A DNA stretch of 64,000 bases, from contig CAMCXT010000002.1 in NCBI GenBank assembly GCA_945883545.1, positions 1 through 64,000 on the forward strand. Reading direction: 5' to 3'. How positions within the stretch are numbered: the stretch's first letter is position 1; the number at the start of each line of letters is the position of its first letter. Under the pieces are notes generated by a model that saw only the letters and a program-made list of their open reading frames with translations, had not been told where the DNA came from and did no database searches. The position numbers and the translations under genes were made by a program. This document shows, in pieces, positions 44,894 through 53,859 of the stretch. The stretch comes from Chitinophaga pinensis. Lineage in GTDB: Bacteria > Bacteroidota > Bacteroidia > M30B66.

Positions 44894-45589
44894 ATGAACA
44901 AAGTAATTGCAAGCGCCGATGAGGCCATCCGCGGAATAGAAGACAATGCCGTTCTCGGTTTAGGAGGTTTCGGGTTGTGCGGAATTCCAGAAAACAGCAT
45001 CGATGCGCTTATCCGAAAAGGCGTGAAAGGTCTTACCTGCATATCAAACAATGCGGGTGTAGATGATTTTGGAATCGGCTTAATGCTCCAAACTCGCCAG
45101 GTTAGAAAAATGATCTCATCGTATGTGGGTGAAAATGCCGAATTCGAGCGCCAATTGCTTAGTGGAGAGCTACTTGTGGACCTGATTCCGCAGGGAACGC
45201 TCGCAACAAGACTAATGGCTGCAGGTTACGGAATGCCTGCAATTTATACCCCAGCAGGCGTTGGAACAGAAGTAGCAGAAGGCAAAGAAGTGCGCAACTT
45301 CAATGGAAAGGATTATCTCTTGGAACATGCTTTTGACATAGATTACTCCATTGTTAAAGCATGGAAAGGAGATACACAAGGAAACCTGATTTTCCGAATG
45401 ACCTCCAGAAACTTCAACCCGCTTATCGCAATGGCAGGTAAAATTACCATTGCAGAGGTGGAAGAACTTGTGCCCGCAGGAGAACTCGATCCAGACCATA
45501 TCCACTTGCCAGGAATTTACGTGAGCCGCATTTTTAAAGGGAGTAATTACCAAAAGCGCATCGAACAACGCACTGTTAGAACCGCTTAA
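44894..45589 (+). CDS. scoA: 3-oxoacid CoA-transferase subunit A
   Basis: 231 residues from the ATG at 44894, 2 bp behind the PBP1A stop. The N-terminal GLGGFGLCGIPENSI is the CoA-transferase family I subunit A signature. With subunit B it moves CoA from succinyl-CoA to acetoacetate, or the reverse, in ketone-body and amino-acid breakdown. Subunit B lies 27 bp downstream. The upstream in-frame extension was rejected as it overlaps PBP1A. Confidence 0.94.
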   Translation: MNKVIASADEAIRGIEDNAVLGLGGFGLCGIPENSIDALIRKGVKGLTCISNNAGVDDFGIGLMLQTRQVRKMISSYVGENAEFERQLLSGELLVDLIPQGTLATRLMAAGYGMPAIYTPAGVGTEVAEGKEVRNFNGKDYLLEHAFDIDYSIVKAWKGDTQGNLIFRMTSRNFNPLIAMAGKITIAEVEELVPAGELDPDHIHLPGIYVSRIFKGSNYQKRIEQRTVRTA

Positions 45590-45616
45590 TCTCTCATTCC
45601 TATTACGATTCAGAAT

Positions 45617-46273
45617 ATGCTCGATAAAAACGGTATTGCCAAAAGAATTGCCCGTGAAGTGAAAGACGGGATGTATGTTAATCTTGGAATTGGAATCCCA
45701 ACCTTGGTGGCCAATTTTATCCTCGAAGGTGTAAATGTTGTTCTTCAATCCGAAAATGGACTTTTAGGAATTGGACCTTTTCCCCTCGCGGGGGATGAGG
45801 ATCCGGATTTAATCAACGCCGGAAAACAAACCATCACCACAGTTCCCGGTTCGGCATTCTTCGATTCAGCACTTAGCTTTGGAATGATCCGGGCAGGAAA
45901 GGTTGATCTAACGATTTTAGGAGCCATGGAAGTTTCGGAAAATGGCGATATCGCCAACTGGAAAATCCCAGGAAAAATGGTAAAAGGAATGGGCGGCGCA
46001 ATGGATCTAGTTGCTTCTGCAAGAAACATCATTGTAGCAATGCAGCATGTAAACAAAGCTGGAGAATCGAAGCTTCTCCCAACATGTAGCCTACCGCTTA
46101 CTGGCTTGCGTTGCGTGAAGAAAATAGTTACTGAGCTAGCCGTTTTGGATGTTCTGCCTGAAGGCGGATTTCGACTGCTTGAAAGAGCTCCAGGAATCTC
46201 TGTTGATGAAATTCGCAATGCCACTGCAGGCAAGCTAATCATTGAAGGGGAAATTCCTGAAATGGTACTTTAA
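45617..46273 (+). CDS. scoB: 3-oxoacid CoA-transferase subunit B
   Basis: 218 residues. The catalytic glutamate is Glu46 in LQSENGLLGIGP, followed by GKQTITTVPGSAFFDS and GKVDLTILGAMEV. Forms the enzyme with ScoA just upstream. Its stop codon overlaps the stop of the convergent DUF4403 gene by 4 bp. Confidence 0.95.
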   Translation: MLDKNGIAKRIAREVKDGMYVNLGIGIPTLVANFILEGVNVVLQSENGLLGIGPFPLAGDEDPDLINAGKQTITTVPGSAFFDSALSFGMIRAGKVDLTILGAMEVSENGDIANWKIPGKMVKGMGGAMDLVASARNIIVAMQHVNKAGESKLLPTCSLPLTGLRCVKKIVTELAVLDVLPEGGFRLLERAPGISVDEIRNATAGKLIIEGEIPEMVL

Positions 46274-47667
46274 AAACCCAAATTATTGATTTTCAAATTG
46301 GCTGTTCCGCGAAGGAGCAAAGCCATGTCGAATTGATTGCCGGTAACATATACATCCTGCACATTCATCTTTCCTAGTTCACCCTTTAGCGTGAATAGAT
46401 CTTTGTAGGTATAGTTTTTCAATGATTCTCGCATGCTCTTCCTCAGTTGGTCCATCTCCGGCTTGAACGAGAATTTTAACTTTTCCTGCAGCATATTTCT
46501 GAAAGTGCTATTAAGCAACCAACTTCCTGTTTTTACTAAAAGATTCTTGCTGTTGATGTCGTAATCGAGCTCTGTAAATGAGAATTCGTCTGTTTCCGAA
46601 TTGTAGCTCGGAATCCCCGAAAGAAAAAGCTCTCCCTTGAGACTACCCGAAAAAATCAAATGGATAAATGCACGATCGCCTTTCCCATAAATTCGAATCG
46701 CTTCTGCCTTGATCTTTTTCTTTCCGTAAGCGAATTCCTGACCTCCCAATTGTGATGTTGCAATTCGAGTAGCCTCCTCAAAACCCAATTGCGATCGAAC
46801 CTGCACTACAAAAGAGTTGCTTCCTTTGGCTATTTGCTTCAGTTCGGGCAATGGTTTTAATTTCAATGGCGCCGGTTTCGTTCCAGTAACAGTTTCAATG
46901 TAAGCCTCAATTCCTAATGGTATCCGAATGAGTGTTTTGTTTCCCGTAACTGGAGCCATAAATAAGCGTTCTGGATCTATTCGTATCCATGTTTTGGTAG
47001 AATCATCTAGTAAAATCGGCTCTTGTGCTAACTTCCAAATGTCCTCCACTTGCGAACGAAGGTTCACTGCGCCATTGATCTGCTTGTCTATCTCTTTAGT
47101 TACCGCCCCGATCTGCTTGTCGAGCACGCCTTCAATCAATCGGTCGATCGGGATATTTAATGGCCCGAGAGAAATTACAGGCTTCGACTTCCATTCAAAC
47201 CCTCCTGAGCTCGTAGTTACTCGAAACTGGTAGTCCTTTTGGATTTCAACCTTCGATTTTAGGTAAACATCCACATCAAACGATGTTTCCTTTTCAACCG
47301 TTGGACAGAAAGAGCAAGCTTCCCATCGGCCTTTTCCCCAAATGTTTAATGGGATGGTAAAAAGCAAGTCCGTTCCACTGATTCCAACTGTAATTGGTCG
47401 TTTTTTTAGAACGATTAGCTTAAGGTCATCAACCGAAGGGCTTGTATACGATTGGTCTTCATAAATCAAGTTACCCATTTTCTTGTTGACTTGATCCTCC
47501 AGTGTTTTCAGAGGGATCTCAACCGGCAAATTGATGACCGAGAGTTCCCGAACAAACACCTTTTTTGAGGCTGCATATTCTGGTTCTGCAGGTTTAACCG
47601 ATTTACAGCCCAAGAAAAACAGCGATGAAGCAAGAATTATTGATAAAATTGCCGAACAAATCCGCAT
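46270..47667 (-). CDS. DUF4403 lipoprotein
   Basis: A 465-residue lipoprotein (Cys21 in FLGC). The body has the long beta-rich repeats of DUF4403 (for example INLPVEIPLKTLEDQVNKKMG, SQLGGQEFAYGKKKIKAEAIRIYG), a tubular lipid-binding-like family of unknown function in Gram-negative bacteria, related by fold to TULIP/SMP proteins. Possible role in lipid or envelope transport is inference. It is divergent from cvpA. Confidence 0.85.
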   Translation of the reverse strand: MRICSAILSIILASSLFFLGCKSVKPAEPEYAASKKVFVRELSVINLPVEIPLKTLEDQVNKKMGNLIYEDQSYTSPSVDDLKLIVLKKRPITVGISGTDLLFTIPLNIWGKGRWEACSFCPTVEKETSFDVDVYLKSKVEIQKDYQFRVTTSSGGFEWKSKPVISLGPLNIPIDRLIEGVLDKQIGAVTKEIDKQINGAVNLRSQVEDIWKLAQEPILLDDSTKTWIRIDPERLFMAPVTGNKTLIRIPLGIEAYIETVTGTKPAPLKLKPLPELKQIAKGSNSFVVQVRSQLGFEEATRIATSQLGGQEFAYGKKKIKAEAIRIYGKGDRAFIHLIFSGSLKGELFLSGIPSYNSETDEFSFTELDYDINSKNLLVKTGSWLLNSTFRNMLQEKLKFSFKPEMDQLRKSMRESLKNYTYKDLFTLKGELGKMNVQDVYVTGNQFDMALLLRGTANLKINNLGF

Positions 47668-47680
47668 TGATTTTTTTTCG

Positions 47681-47688
47681 CAAAGCTA
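47681..47688 (-). promoter_or_regulatory. Candidate -7 element (TAGCTTTG) for DUF4403 gene
   Basis: Minus-strand exact TAnnTTTG match, 13 nt before the ATG at 47667. No -33 TTG. Confidence 0.45.
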
Positions 47689-47698
47689 AAACTAGATT

Positions 47699-48235
47699 TT
47701 GAACGTTCTCGACTATATCCTCCTTGCATTGCTTATTTACGGTTTTATTGCAGGGTTTAAACGCGGCTTCGTGATGGAGCTTGCAATTATTGCCGGTGTT
47801 TTTTTGGGCATTTTCCTTGCCATCACCTTTTCAGGGAAAGTAGAAGATTGGTTGCGCGAAGAAGAAAATTTGAGTGGCCCATGGATGGCACACTTGAGTT
47901 TCTTGCTTGTATTTGTAGGCGTTTATGTGCTTGCTTGGGTTGGAGGAAAATCGCTTTCGGCAGCCTTGAAGTTGATGATGTTGGGTGTTTTCAACCGAAT
48001 TGCAGGTGGGATTTTCGGGGTTTTTAAAATGCTGATGGTGTGCAGTGTATTAATCAGTTTAATTCGTGCCTTCGATTTAAACATCGTGCCTAAAGACCAT
48101 AAACAAGCATCGAGTATGTTCGAATCGGTTGGTGGATTTGCCGGAATATTCTTCCCTAAATTGAAAGAAGTACTTCCCGCTCCTGAACCATCGCTCGAAG
48201 ACCTCAACATTCGAACTCCGGAACTATTAAAATAG
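47699..48235 (+). CDS. CvpA-family membrane protein
   Basis: A 178-residue protein with four membrane helices. It starts at TTG (47699), giving the family N-terminus NVLDYILLALLIYGFIAGFKRGFV. CvpA proteins are linked to colicin V production, envelope integrity and mechanosensing in other bacteria; the mechanism is unknown. Followed by mrp 29 bp downstream. Confidence 0.88.
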   Translation: MNVLDYILLALLIYGFIAGFKRGFVMELAIIAGVFLGIFLAITFSGKVEDWLREEENLSGPWMAHLSFLLVFVGVYVLAWVGGKSLSAALKLMMLGVFNRIAGGIFGVFKMLMVCSVLISLIRAFDLNIVPKDHKQASSMFESVGGFAGIFFPKLKEVLPAPEPSLEDLNIRTPELLK

Positions 48236-48264
48236 CTAATTTCGCCAATGAAATTTAGCTGTTC

Positions 48265-49368
48265 ATGATAACCAACCAACAAGTATTAGATGCTTTGAGC
48301 AATGTGATGGAACCCGATCTTGGAAAAGACCTGGTTACCTTGAACATGATTCAAAACGTGCAAGTAGAAGGTAAAAAAGTAAGCTTCACGGTTGTGCTTA
48401 CAACGCCAGCCTGTCCGCTGAAAGAATTAATTCACAATGCCTGCGTAAATGCAATCAAGCATTTTGTAGATCAGGAAGCAGAAGTTACCATTGAAATGAC
48501 TGCCAACACTAGCAGTGCAAGAGGAGCCTCGCGACCGATGTTGCCTGGCGTAAAGAATATCATCGCAATTGCTTCTGGAAAAGGGGGCGTAGGTAAATCT
48601 ACTGTTGCTTCGAATTTGGCTGTTGCTTTAAGCGAATTGGGCGCAAAAGTAGGATTGATAGATGCCGATATATATGGCCCATCGATTCCAATCATGTTTG
48701 ATGTGGCCGACGAAAAGCCCAAAGTTCGCATGGTGGATGGCCGCCAATTGATGGTTCCTGTGGAAAGCTATGGGGTTAAAGTATTGTCGATTGGCTTTTT
48801 TGCAGATACAACACAAGCAATTGTTTGGCGTGGGCCCATGGCTTCAAAAGCGCTAAACCAATTGTTTTCTGATGCCGACTGGGGCGATTTAGATTATCTT
48901 CTTATCGATCTTCCTCCAGGAACAGGCGACATTCATCTCACACTTGTTGGAAGTGTTCCTTTAACTGGTGCTATCATTGTTAGTACACCTCAACGTGTAG
49001 CACTTGCAGACGCTGAAAAAGGCGTTGGAATGTTCCAAATTCCTTCGATCAATGTGCCTGTTTTGGGAATCGTTGAAAATATGGCTTGGTTTACTCCTGA
49101 AGAATTGCCCGAAAACAAATACTACATCTTTGGAAAAGACGGAGCCAAAGAACTCGCTGCTCGCCTAGGTGTTCCATTGCTGGCACAGATTCCATTAATT
49201 CAAGGAATTCGCGAAGGTGGAGATATTGGACATCCCGTTTCACTTCAACAAAATGGTCCACTTTCAGATATGTTCATCAAATTGGCAGGCCAAGTTGCAC
49301 AACAAGTTGCTATCCGAAACGCAGTAAAACCATCATCGCCTATTGCTTCGGCCCCTACATCGAATTGA
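48265..49368 (+). CDS. mrp: Mrp/ApbC-type iron-sulfur carrier P-loop ATPase
   Basis: 367 residues: a DUF59/MIP18-like domain (about 1-80), the deviant Walker A SGKGGVGKS (104-112) and MinD-like ATPase body. It carries Fe-S clusters to apo-enzymes. The CxxC in the usual Mrp segment NMSYFxCPxC is absent: the segment reads NMAWFTPEELPENKY, as in other Bacteroidota members. This leaves cluster binding to other residues. nifU follows 34 bp later. Confidence 0.93.
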   Translation: MITNQQVLDALSNVMEPDLGKDLVTLNMIQNVQVEGKKVSFTVVLTTPACPLKELIHNACVNAIKHFVDQEAEVTIEMTANTSSARGASRPMLPGVKNIIAIASGKGGVGKSTVASNLAVALSELGAKVGLIDADIYGPSIPIMFDVADEKPKVRMVDGRQLMVPVESYGVKVLSIGFFADTTQAIVWRGPMASKALNQLFSDADWGDLDYLLIDLPPGTGDIHLTLVGSVPLTGAIIVSTPQRVALADAEKGVGMFQIPSINVPVLGIVENMAWFTPEELPENKYYIFGKDGAKELAARLGVPLLAQIPLIQGIREGGDIGHPVSLQQNGPLSDMFIKLAGQVAQQVAIRNAVKPSSPIASAPTSN

Positions 49369-49402
49369 TTTTTAATTACTTTTATATCCGATTCAATATC
49401 TG

Positions 49403-49669
49403 ATGACTCCTCAGGAAAAAGAAATACTTAAGTTAAAAGTTGAACAAGCGATAGACACCTTGCGCCCATATTTAGAGGCGGATGGAGGCAACATTACAGT
49501 CGAAGAAATCACCGATGATCTTACCGCAGTTGTGCGCTTACATGGCGCTTGTTCATCGTGTAACATGAGTCAAATGACCTTAAAAGCAGGCGTTGCAGAA
49601 GCAATTAAGCATGCCATCCCTGAAATCAAGGATGTGGTCGCTATCAATATGCCTGTTTTCGAATCCTAA
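49403..49669 (+). CDS. NifU-like Fe-S scaffold protein (NFU domain)
   Basis: An 88-residue NFU domain with the cluster-binding CxxC in GACSSCNMS (Cys50 and Cys53), and the LRPYLEADGGN signature. It holds and delivers 4Fe-4S clusters. Its place between mrp and a secreted hydrolase, with gaps of 34 and 9 bp, suggests an Fe-S assembly pair with mrp. Confidence 0.95.
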   Translation: MTPQEKEILKLKVEQAIDTLRPYLEADGGNITVEEITDDLTAVVRLHGACSSCNMSQMTLKAGVAEAIKHAIPEIKDVVAINMPVFES

Positions 49670-49678
49670 TACCCTTTC

Positions 49679-50890
49679 ATGAAAAAACTATACGCACTAC
49701 TTGCCTTTATTGGGCTCTCTTATTTACAAGTTCATTCACAATTCGATTGTAGTGGAGGAAGATATTACCAAGATGTATTCCCTACATATACCTTAACTTC
49801 AGATGTTACCTATGGTGAAGCATTGAATGTTTCAGGCGACCTTCAAAGCTTAGAGCTAGATATTTATCAGCCTGAAGGCGATACTTTGAGTCAGCGACCA
49901 CTGTTGATTCTTGCACATGGTGGATCGTTTGTTTTTGGAAGCAAAACTGGGTTAGACGTAGTGTCGTTATGCAACAAATTTGTAAAGCTCGGGTATGTTG
50001 TAGCGTCCATCGAATATCGTTTAGGTTTTGGAGGCCTTCCAAATGTGAGTTCTGCAACACAAGCTGTTTACAGAGGCACTTCGGATATGAAAGCAGCTAT
50101 TCGGTTTTTCAGAAAGAACTTTAGCGAAGGAAACGCCTACCGGATCAATCCAGATTACATCTTTACAGGAGGTGTATCGGCAGGAGCATTTACGGCATTG
50201 CATGCTGCTTACATAGACCAAGAGTCTGAAATTCCTGCAGAAGTAGATCCGATCGAATTTGGGGGAGTGGAAGGGAACAGTGGAAATCCTGGCTTCCCCT
50301 CAAATACAAGAGCAGTAGTAAATCTATGCGGAGCAATTGGCGACACAAGCTGGATCAATACTGGTGATGTTCCAAATATTTCGATGCACGGAACATTAGA
50401 CGCCACAGTACCTTATGGTACAGATCTGATCAGCGTTTTTGGAATCGGTTTGCTCACTGTTGATGGAAGCGCCAGCATTGCACAACGTATGAACAACTTA
50501 GGAATTGAACATGAATTCATTTCTTGGCAAGGTGCCGATCACGTTCCTTTTGTGAGTAATGCTAATTATCAGGATTCTGTTTATCAATTTGTTGTGCCAT
50601 TTCTGGCGGATTTTTTAGGATGCGACCCTACAGGTATTTCAGCTGTTGAATCGAGCTTGACCTTAGATTTGTTTCCAAATCCCACAAACGGAACTTTATT
50701 TTACAAGAGCAATATTACACTCACAGAAATTTCTTTGAGAGATTTAGCTGGACGAACTTTAAGCCAACAAAAAAGCCCGACATTAAGTTCGGGCTCCTTA
50801 GATTTATCTGAATTGCCAGCCGGCATTTACTTATTTGAAGCGACTACATCGAGCGGTACTAAATTGATTCGCAAGATCATCGCTGAGTAA
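49679..50890 (+). CDS. Secreted alpha/beta hydrolase with T9SS type A sorting domain
   Basis: 403 residues: signal peptide (ends VHSQ, 21), an alpha/beta hydrolase domain (about 40-310) and a Por-secretion tail (about 325-403: LDLFPNPTNGTLF, ISLRDLAGRTL, LPAGIYLFEA). The hydrolase has the oxyanion HGG (80-82), nucleophile Ser167 in GGVSAGAF, and a likely catalytic His in GADHVPF; the acid is probably Asp in GTLDATVPY. An esterase or peptidase on the cell surface is expected; substrate unknown. It starts 9 bp behind nifU. Convergent with the next gene, 1 bp between. Confidence 0.88.
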   Translation: MKKLYALLAFIGLSYLQVHSQFDCSGGRYYQDVFPTYTLTSDVTYGEALNVSGDLQSLELDIYQPEGDTLSQRPLLILAHGGSFVFGSKTGLDVVSLCNKFVKLGYVVASIEYRLGFGGLPNVSSATQAVYRGTSDMKAAIRFFRKNFSEGNAYRINPDYIFTGGVSAGAFTALHAAYIDQESEIPAEVDPIEFGGVEGNSGNPGFPSNTRAVVNLCGAIGDTSWINTGDVPNISMHGTLDATVPYGTDLISVFGIGLLTVDGSASIAQRMNNLGIEHEFISWQGADHVPFVSNANYQDSVYQFVVPFLADFLGCDPTGISAVESSLTLDLFPNPTNGTLFYKSNITLTEISLRDLAGRTLSQQKSPTLSSGSLDLSELPAGIYLFEATTSSGTKLIRKIIAE

Positions 50891-50891
50891 A

Positions 50892-51971
50892 TCACTTTTT
50901 GGGCTTTGCGTTATTCGCTGATGTTTCGAGATGAAACTCAATAATCGATTTAGTTTTGATGAGCTTCTCTGGAGTTTTAGCCAATATGGTTTGCTCCTCT
51001 GTTAAATTCCCAAACTCATCATAACTACGAATTATAGTTTTGTCTAAAGATCCTGAAGCGTCTTTACGCACCTCTCGAACAACTTCACCATAGTCGTTAA
51101 ACACCGTTTCAACAGAGCCTAACACCTCAGATGTTTTGGCTGCACAACCGCAAGATTTATATGAGGTTGATAGAATCGAACTGTCGGTGTAGGTAAGCTC
51201 GGTTCGGTTGATCTCCAACTGCTCTTCGTTGTAACCTGAGCGGCGAATGATATTGTAATCGTTATCCAGTTGATTCTTATAATAGACCCAACTTAGCATT
51301 TTGCGTTTTTCTTTGTTATTGTAAACGGTCGATTGCAAAATGATACCTGAATCATCGTATTCGTTAACTGTAAGCGGAAAGCTTCCTGGAACACGCGCTC
51401 CGGTTGAATCGAGTTCATAATGACATGTTTGAATCAACTGATTTTTATCTGATCTATTGTCTTCTAAAATGCGCTTTCTAATAAGTTTTTCGCCTCTGTA
51501 ATCGTGCTCCTCAGAAGGAAAACCCTTGGCATCATACAAATATTGAGTAAAGGAAATTAAGGTGTCACCCTTGGTTCTTGTTTCCAACTTGTCGGGCTTA
51601 CCAGCAGCATTGTAAACGACAACCTCCTTCAAATTTTTGCCGATAAAACGTGTTTCCTTACGTGAAAGCAATCCAGCTGCATCATAGGTGTATCGAATAT
51701 CCGCACTTTTATTTCCATCCTCAGAGAATACTCCAGACGATTTGAATTTTCCTTTGGGATCCATCAAGTCTTGTTGAACCAAATACTCACGGCCAGATGC
51801 AGCACCAACGCCAAAATGGTATTTGGTTTTGATTGGAGGCGCCTGTTTACGTGTTTGTTTACGGAAGTTCTTTCCTGGATCAGGTAAAAAACTAAGATCT
51901 TGAGCTATGATTCCAGTGCTAAAAAGCAGTAAAATCAATAGGTTTAGACGGTTTAAGTTGAGATGCTTCAT
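50892..51971 (-). CDS. Secreted protein with YD-like repeats
   Basis: 359 residues from the ATG at 51971, which begins a signal peptide (ends GIIAQ); a GTG three codons upstream is not needed. The middle has YD-like repeats of RHS/wall-associated type (YTYDAAGLLSRKE, YNAAGKPDKLETR, YLYDAKGFPSEEHD, YDEFGNLTEEQ), each followed by a beta turn. No toxin or peptidase domain is attached, so it is not an RHS toxin; a small beta scaffold is likely. No T9SS tail. Confidence 0.7.
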   Translation of the reverse strand: MKHLNLNRLNLLILLLFSTGIIAQDLSFLPDPGKNFRKQTRKQAPPIKTKYHFGVGAASGREYLVQQDLMDPKGKFKSSGVFSEDGNKSADIRYTYDAAGLLSRKETRFIGKNLKEVVVYNAAGKPDKLETRTKGDTLISFTQYLYDAKGFPSEEHDYRGEKLIRKRILEDNRSDKNQLIQTCHYELDSTGARVPGSFPLTVNEYDDSGIILQSTVYNNKEKRKMLSWVYYKNQLDNDYNIIRRSGYNEEQLEINRTELTYTDSSILSTSYKSCGCAAKTSEVLGSVETVFNDYGEVVREVRKDASGSLDKTIIRSYDEFGNLTEEQTILAKTPEKLIKTKSIIEFHLETSANNAKPKK

Positions 51972-52048
51972 AATTTTCACATTTGCATTCAGGAGTAAAA
52001 CTAACTCCTAGAATTATGAAAAACAAGTAATTAACAAAGTTTTCAACA

Positions 52049-52080
52049 ATGTAACGGATAAATTGATCTGTAAGTTACAT
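52049..52080. promoter_or_regulatory. Inverted repeat ATGTAAC-N18-GTTACAT
   Basis: Perfect 7-bp arms in the 150-bp divergent region between the YD protein and the conserved gene at 52122. A candidate operator; it lies 20 bp upstream of the -7 box at 52101. Confidence 0.35.
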
Positions 52081-52100
52081 AGCAGAAGCGCCTATAACAT

Positions 52101-52108
52101 TACATTTG
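52101..52108 (+). promoter_or_regulatory. Candidate -7 element (TACATTTG)
   Basis: Exact TAnnTTTG match, 13 nt before the ATG at 52122. No -33 TTG. Confidence 0.45.
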
Positions 52109-52121
52109 CTTACATATCAAA

Positions 52122-52523
52122 ATGATCAAAGACATCCATTATCCAGAAGTTACCGACATCGCCGTAGCGGTAATCAAAGAAGAAACTCCAGAAGGTGAAG
52201 CATGGAACGTTTACTTGCTTAACCTCAAAGACACAAATATTACTGGTGTGCTTGTTACATCAAAAGGTTATGGCACCCAAAACGGAGAAGAGGTTAAAAC
52301 CTCTACCCTTCGCCATTTCATTGATGGAATGACCGCAAAAAGTTTTGCCAAAATTGAGCCCATCATGGAAAACGTTTTTTGCCTCAGCAATGAATATTGG
52401 GTAAGTTTTTATGTGAATGACTTAATTCACGACAAGAAATTTATCTTCCTTCCAGAAACGATTTCGGAACAGTTCTTTACGAGTGTTCCCGTGATCAATA
52501 AGAAGGGTGTTTTGATTGTTTGA
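52122..52523 (+). CDS. Conserved Bacteroidota cytoplasmic protein of unknown function
   Basis: 133 residues, no signal or membrane segment. It matches a small, strongly conserved Bacteroidota family I know only as uncharacterised (sometimes mislabelled phenylalanyl-tRNA synthetase): WNVYLLNLKDTNITGVLVTSKGYG, TSTLRHF, KIEPIMENVF, NEYWVSFYVND. Function not known. An exonuclease gene starts 45 bp downstream. Confidence 0.75.
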   Translation: MIKDIHYPEVTDIAVAVIKEETPEGEAWNVYLLNLKDTNITGVLVTSKGYGTQNGEEVKTSTLRHFIDGMTAKSFAKIEPIMENVFCLSNEYWVSFYVNDLIHDKKFIFLPETISEQFFTSVPVINKKGVLIV

Positions 52524-52540
52524 TATAGTTCCGATGTTGT

Positions 52541-52566
52541 TCCGGTAAACCTTTAAAAATACCGGA
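52541..52566. repeat. Inverted repeat TCCGGTA-N12-TACCGGA
   Basis: Perfect 7-bp arms ending 2 bp before the ATG at 52569. In mRNA it would form a hairpin that touches the start codon. Core shared with 33610-33646. Confidence 0.5.
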
Positions 52567-52568
52567 TT

Positions 52569-53276
52569 ATGTTACCTTTTTCAGAACCAGAAAAACTATT
52601 CTTTCTCGACATTGAGACTGTTCCTCAATGCGCCGAATTCAGCCAACTTTCAGAAACTTGGCAAAAACTGTGGATACACAAGGCATCAACACTTAAGTTA
52701 GAAGACCCTCCCGAAGTCTCCTATCAACGCGCTGGGATTTATGCAGAATTCGGAAGAATTGTTTGCGTTTCAATTGGAAGAATTCAGTTTCAAAACAAAG
52801 CGCCAATTCTAAAAATTCGATCCTTTTACGACCAAGAAGAATCGAGTTTATTGCGAAAGCTCTCCCAATGGCTAAACAGAAACATGGCGTCGGGAAACAA
52901 GCTCTGCGCGCACAATGGAAAAGAGTTCGACTTCCCATGGATTGCCAGGCGAATGTTAATCAACCGAATTCCATTGCCTAATTGCCTTCAATTAGCAGGC
53001 AAAAAACCATGGGAAGTACCGCATCTCGACACCCTCGAAATGTGGAAATTTGGCGATTACAAACACTATACTTCGCTCAACTTGCTTGCTGAAACCTTTG
53101 GTATTCAATCGCCCAAATCAACCATGGCGGGGAACATGGTGGCTGAAAATTACTGGCAAAAAAATGCCCTTCATGAAATTGTGAAATACTGTTCCGAAGA
53201 TGTAAAGGCACTTGCCGAGCTCGCCTTAATTTGGTCGGGGAAGCCTGCTATACAAGATGTGGAAATTATAGCTTAA
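52569..53276 (+). CDS. DEDD-type 3'-5' exonuclease (PolB-exonuclease-like)
   Basis: A 235-residue ribonuclease H-fold exonuclease. Motif I FLDIETVP (Asp14, Glu16), motif II in AHNGKEFDFPWIARRM and motif III YCSEDVKALAEL give the four acidic metal ligands. It resembles the stand-alone PolB proofreading-like exonucleases widespread in Bacteroidota; DNA or RNA substrate unknown. A hairpin lies directly at its start. Confidence 0.86.
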   Translation: MLPFSEPEKLFFLDIETVPQCAEFSQLSETWQKLWIHKASTLKLEDPPEVSYQRAGIYAEFGRIVCVSIGRIQFQNKAPILKIRSFYDQEESSLLRKLSQWLNRNMASGNKLCAHNGKEFDFPWIARRMLINRIPLPNCLQLAGKKPWEVPHLDTLEMWKFGDYKHYTSLNLLAETFGIQSPKSTMAGNMVAENYWQKNALHEIVKYCSEDVKALAELALIWSGKPAIQDVEIIA

Positions 53277-53331
53277 TCCACTTCTGTTTGCTCTTAGGGA
53301 TTGTTGTAAATTGCGCAGAGTATTTATAGCT

Positions 53332-53859
53332 ATGCGCAAAAGAATTCTTATCCCCTGTTTGCTTCTTATCGTTACTGTAAGCGCTTGCAAAAGAAGCCTC
53401 GAAAAACACGGGGAAGATTTTGCTAGTTTGATGAAAAACGACGACGGACTTTTCCGTGGTGTTAACATTGGCGACACGCAAGACCAAGTGCAACAAGCCG
53501 AAAGAGAAGCTCCGTCTTCATTCACCGAAAACGTGCTCACTTACGAAGGCCAAATCAATGAAGCTTCAGATTATTCGATTCGTTATGGCTTTGAAAATGG
53601 GAGCTTATATGAGATCATTGTAGACGCTACATTTGAGGAAACAGATCAAGGAGTAAAGGTTATTCATGGTTTTAAAAGTTACTTCACAGAACGTTACGGA
53701 GCTTTTATTTTAGGCAATGGATTCTGTGTATGGGATGTAAAAACCAGTACCGCCAATGTTCATATAGAATTGGTTGATGATAGTGAATATGATTCTTTCG
53801 GGCAGTTTTCGTTGAATTTTCACAAACAAAATGACCCTGCCATTCAAAGTTCGAAGTAG
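53332..53859 (+). CDS. Lipoprotein of unknown function
   Basis: 175 residues from the ATG at 53332 with a lipoprotein signal (VSAC, Cys19). The rest has no family I recognise: a mixed alpha/beta part (LMKNDDGLFRGVNIGDTQDQVQQAE, SIRYGFENGSLYEIIVDATF). The GVNIGDTQDQVQQAE stretch resembles the BamE/SmpA-like turn (G.S..EV...LG) seen in many envelope lipoproteins. It overlaps the ABC gene by 1 bp (TAGTG), so they are coupled. Confidence 0.75.
   Translation: MRKRILIPCLLLIVTVSACKRSLEKHGEDFASLMKNDDGLFRGVNIGDTQDQVQQAEREAPSSFTENVLTYEGQINEASDYSIRYGFENGSLYEIIVDATFEETDQGVKVIHGFKSYFTERYGAFILGNGFCVWDVKTSTANVHIELVDDSEYDSFGQFSLNFHKQNDPAIQSSK

Noticed and set aside
45212-45748. 178-codon minus-strand frame opposite scoA/scoB
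   Set aside because: Shadow frame; both scoA and scoB are intact on plus.
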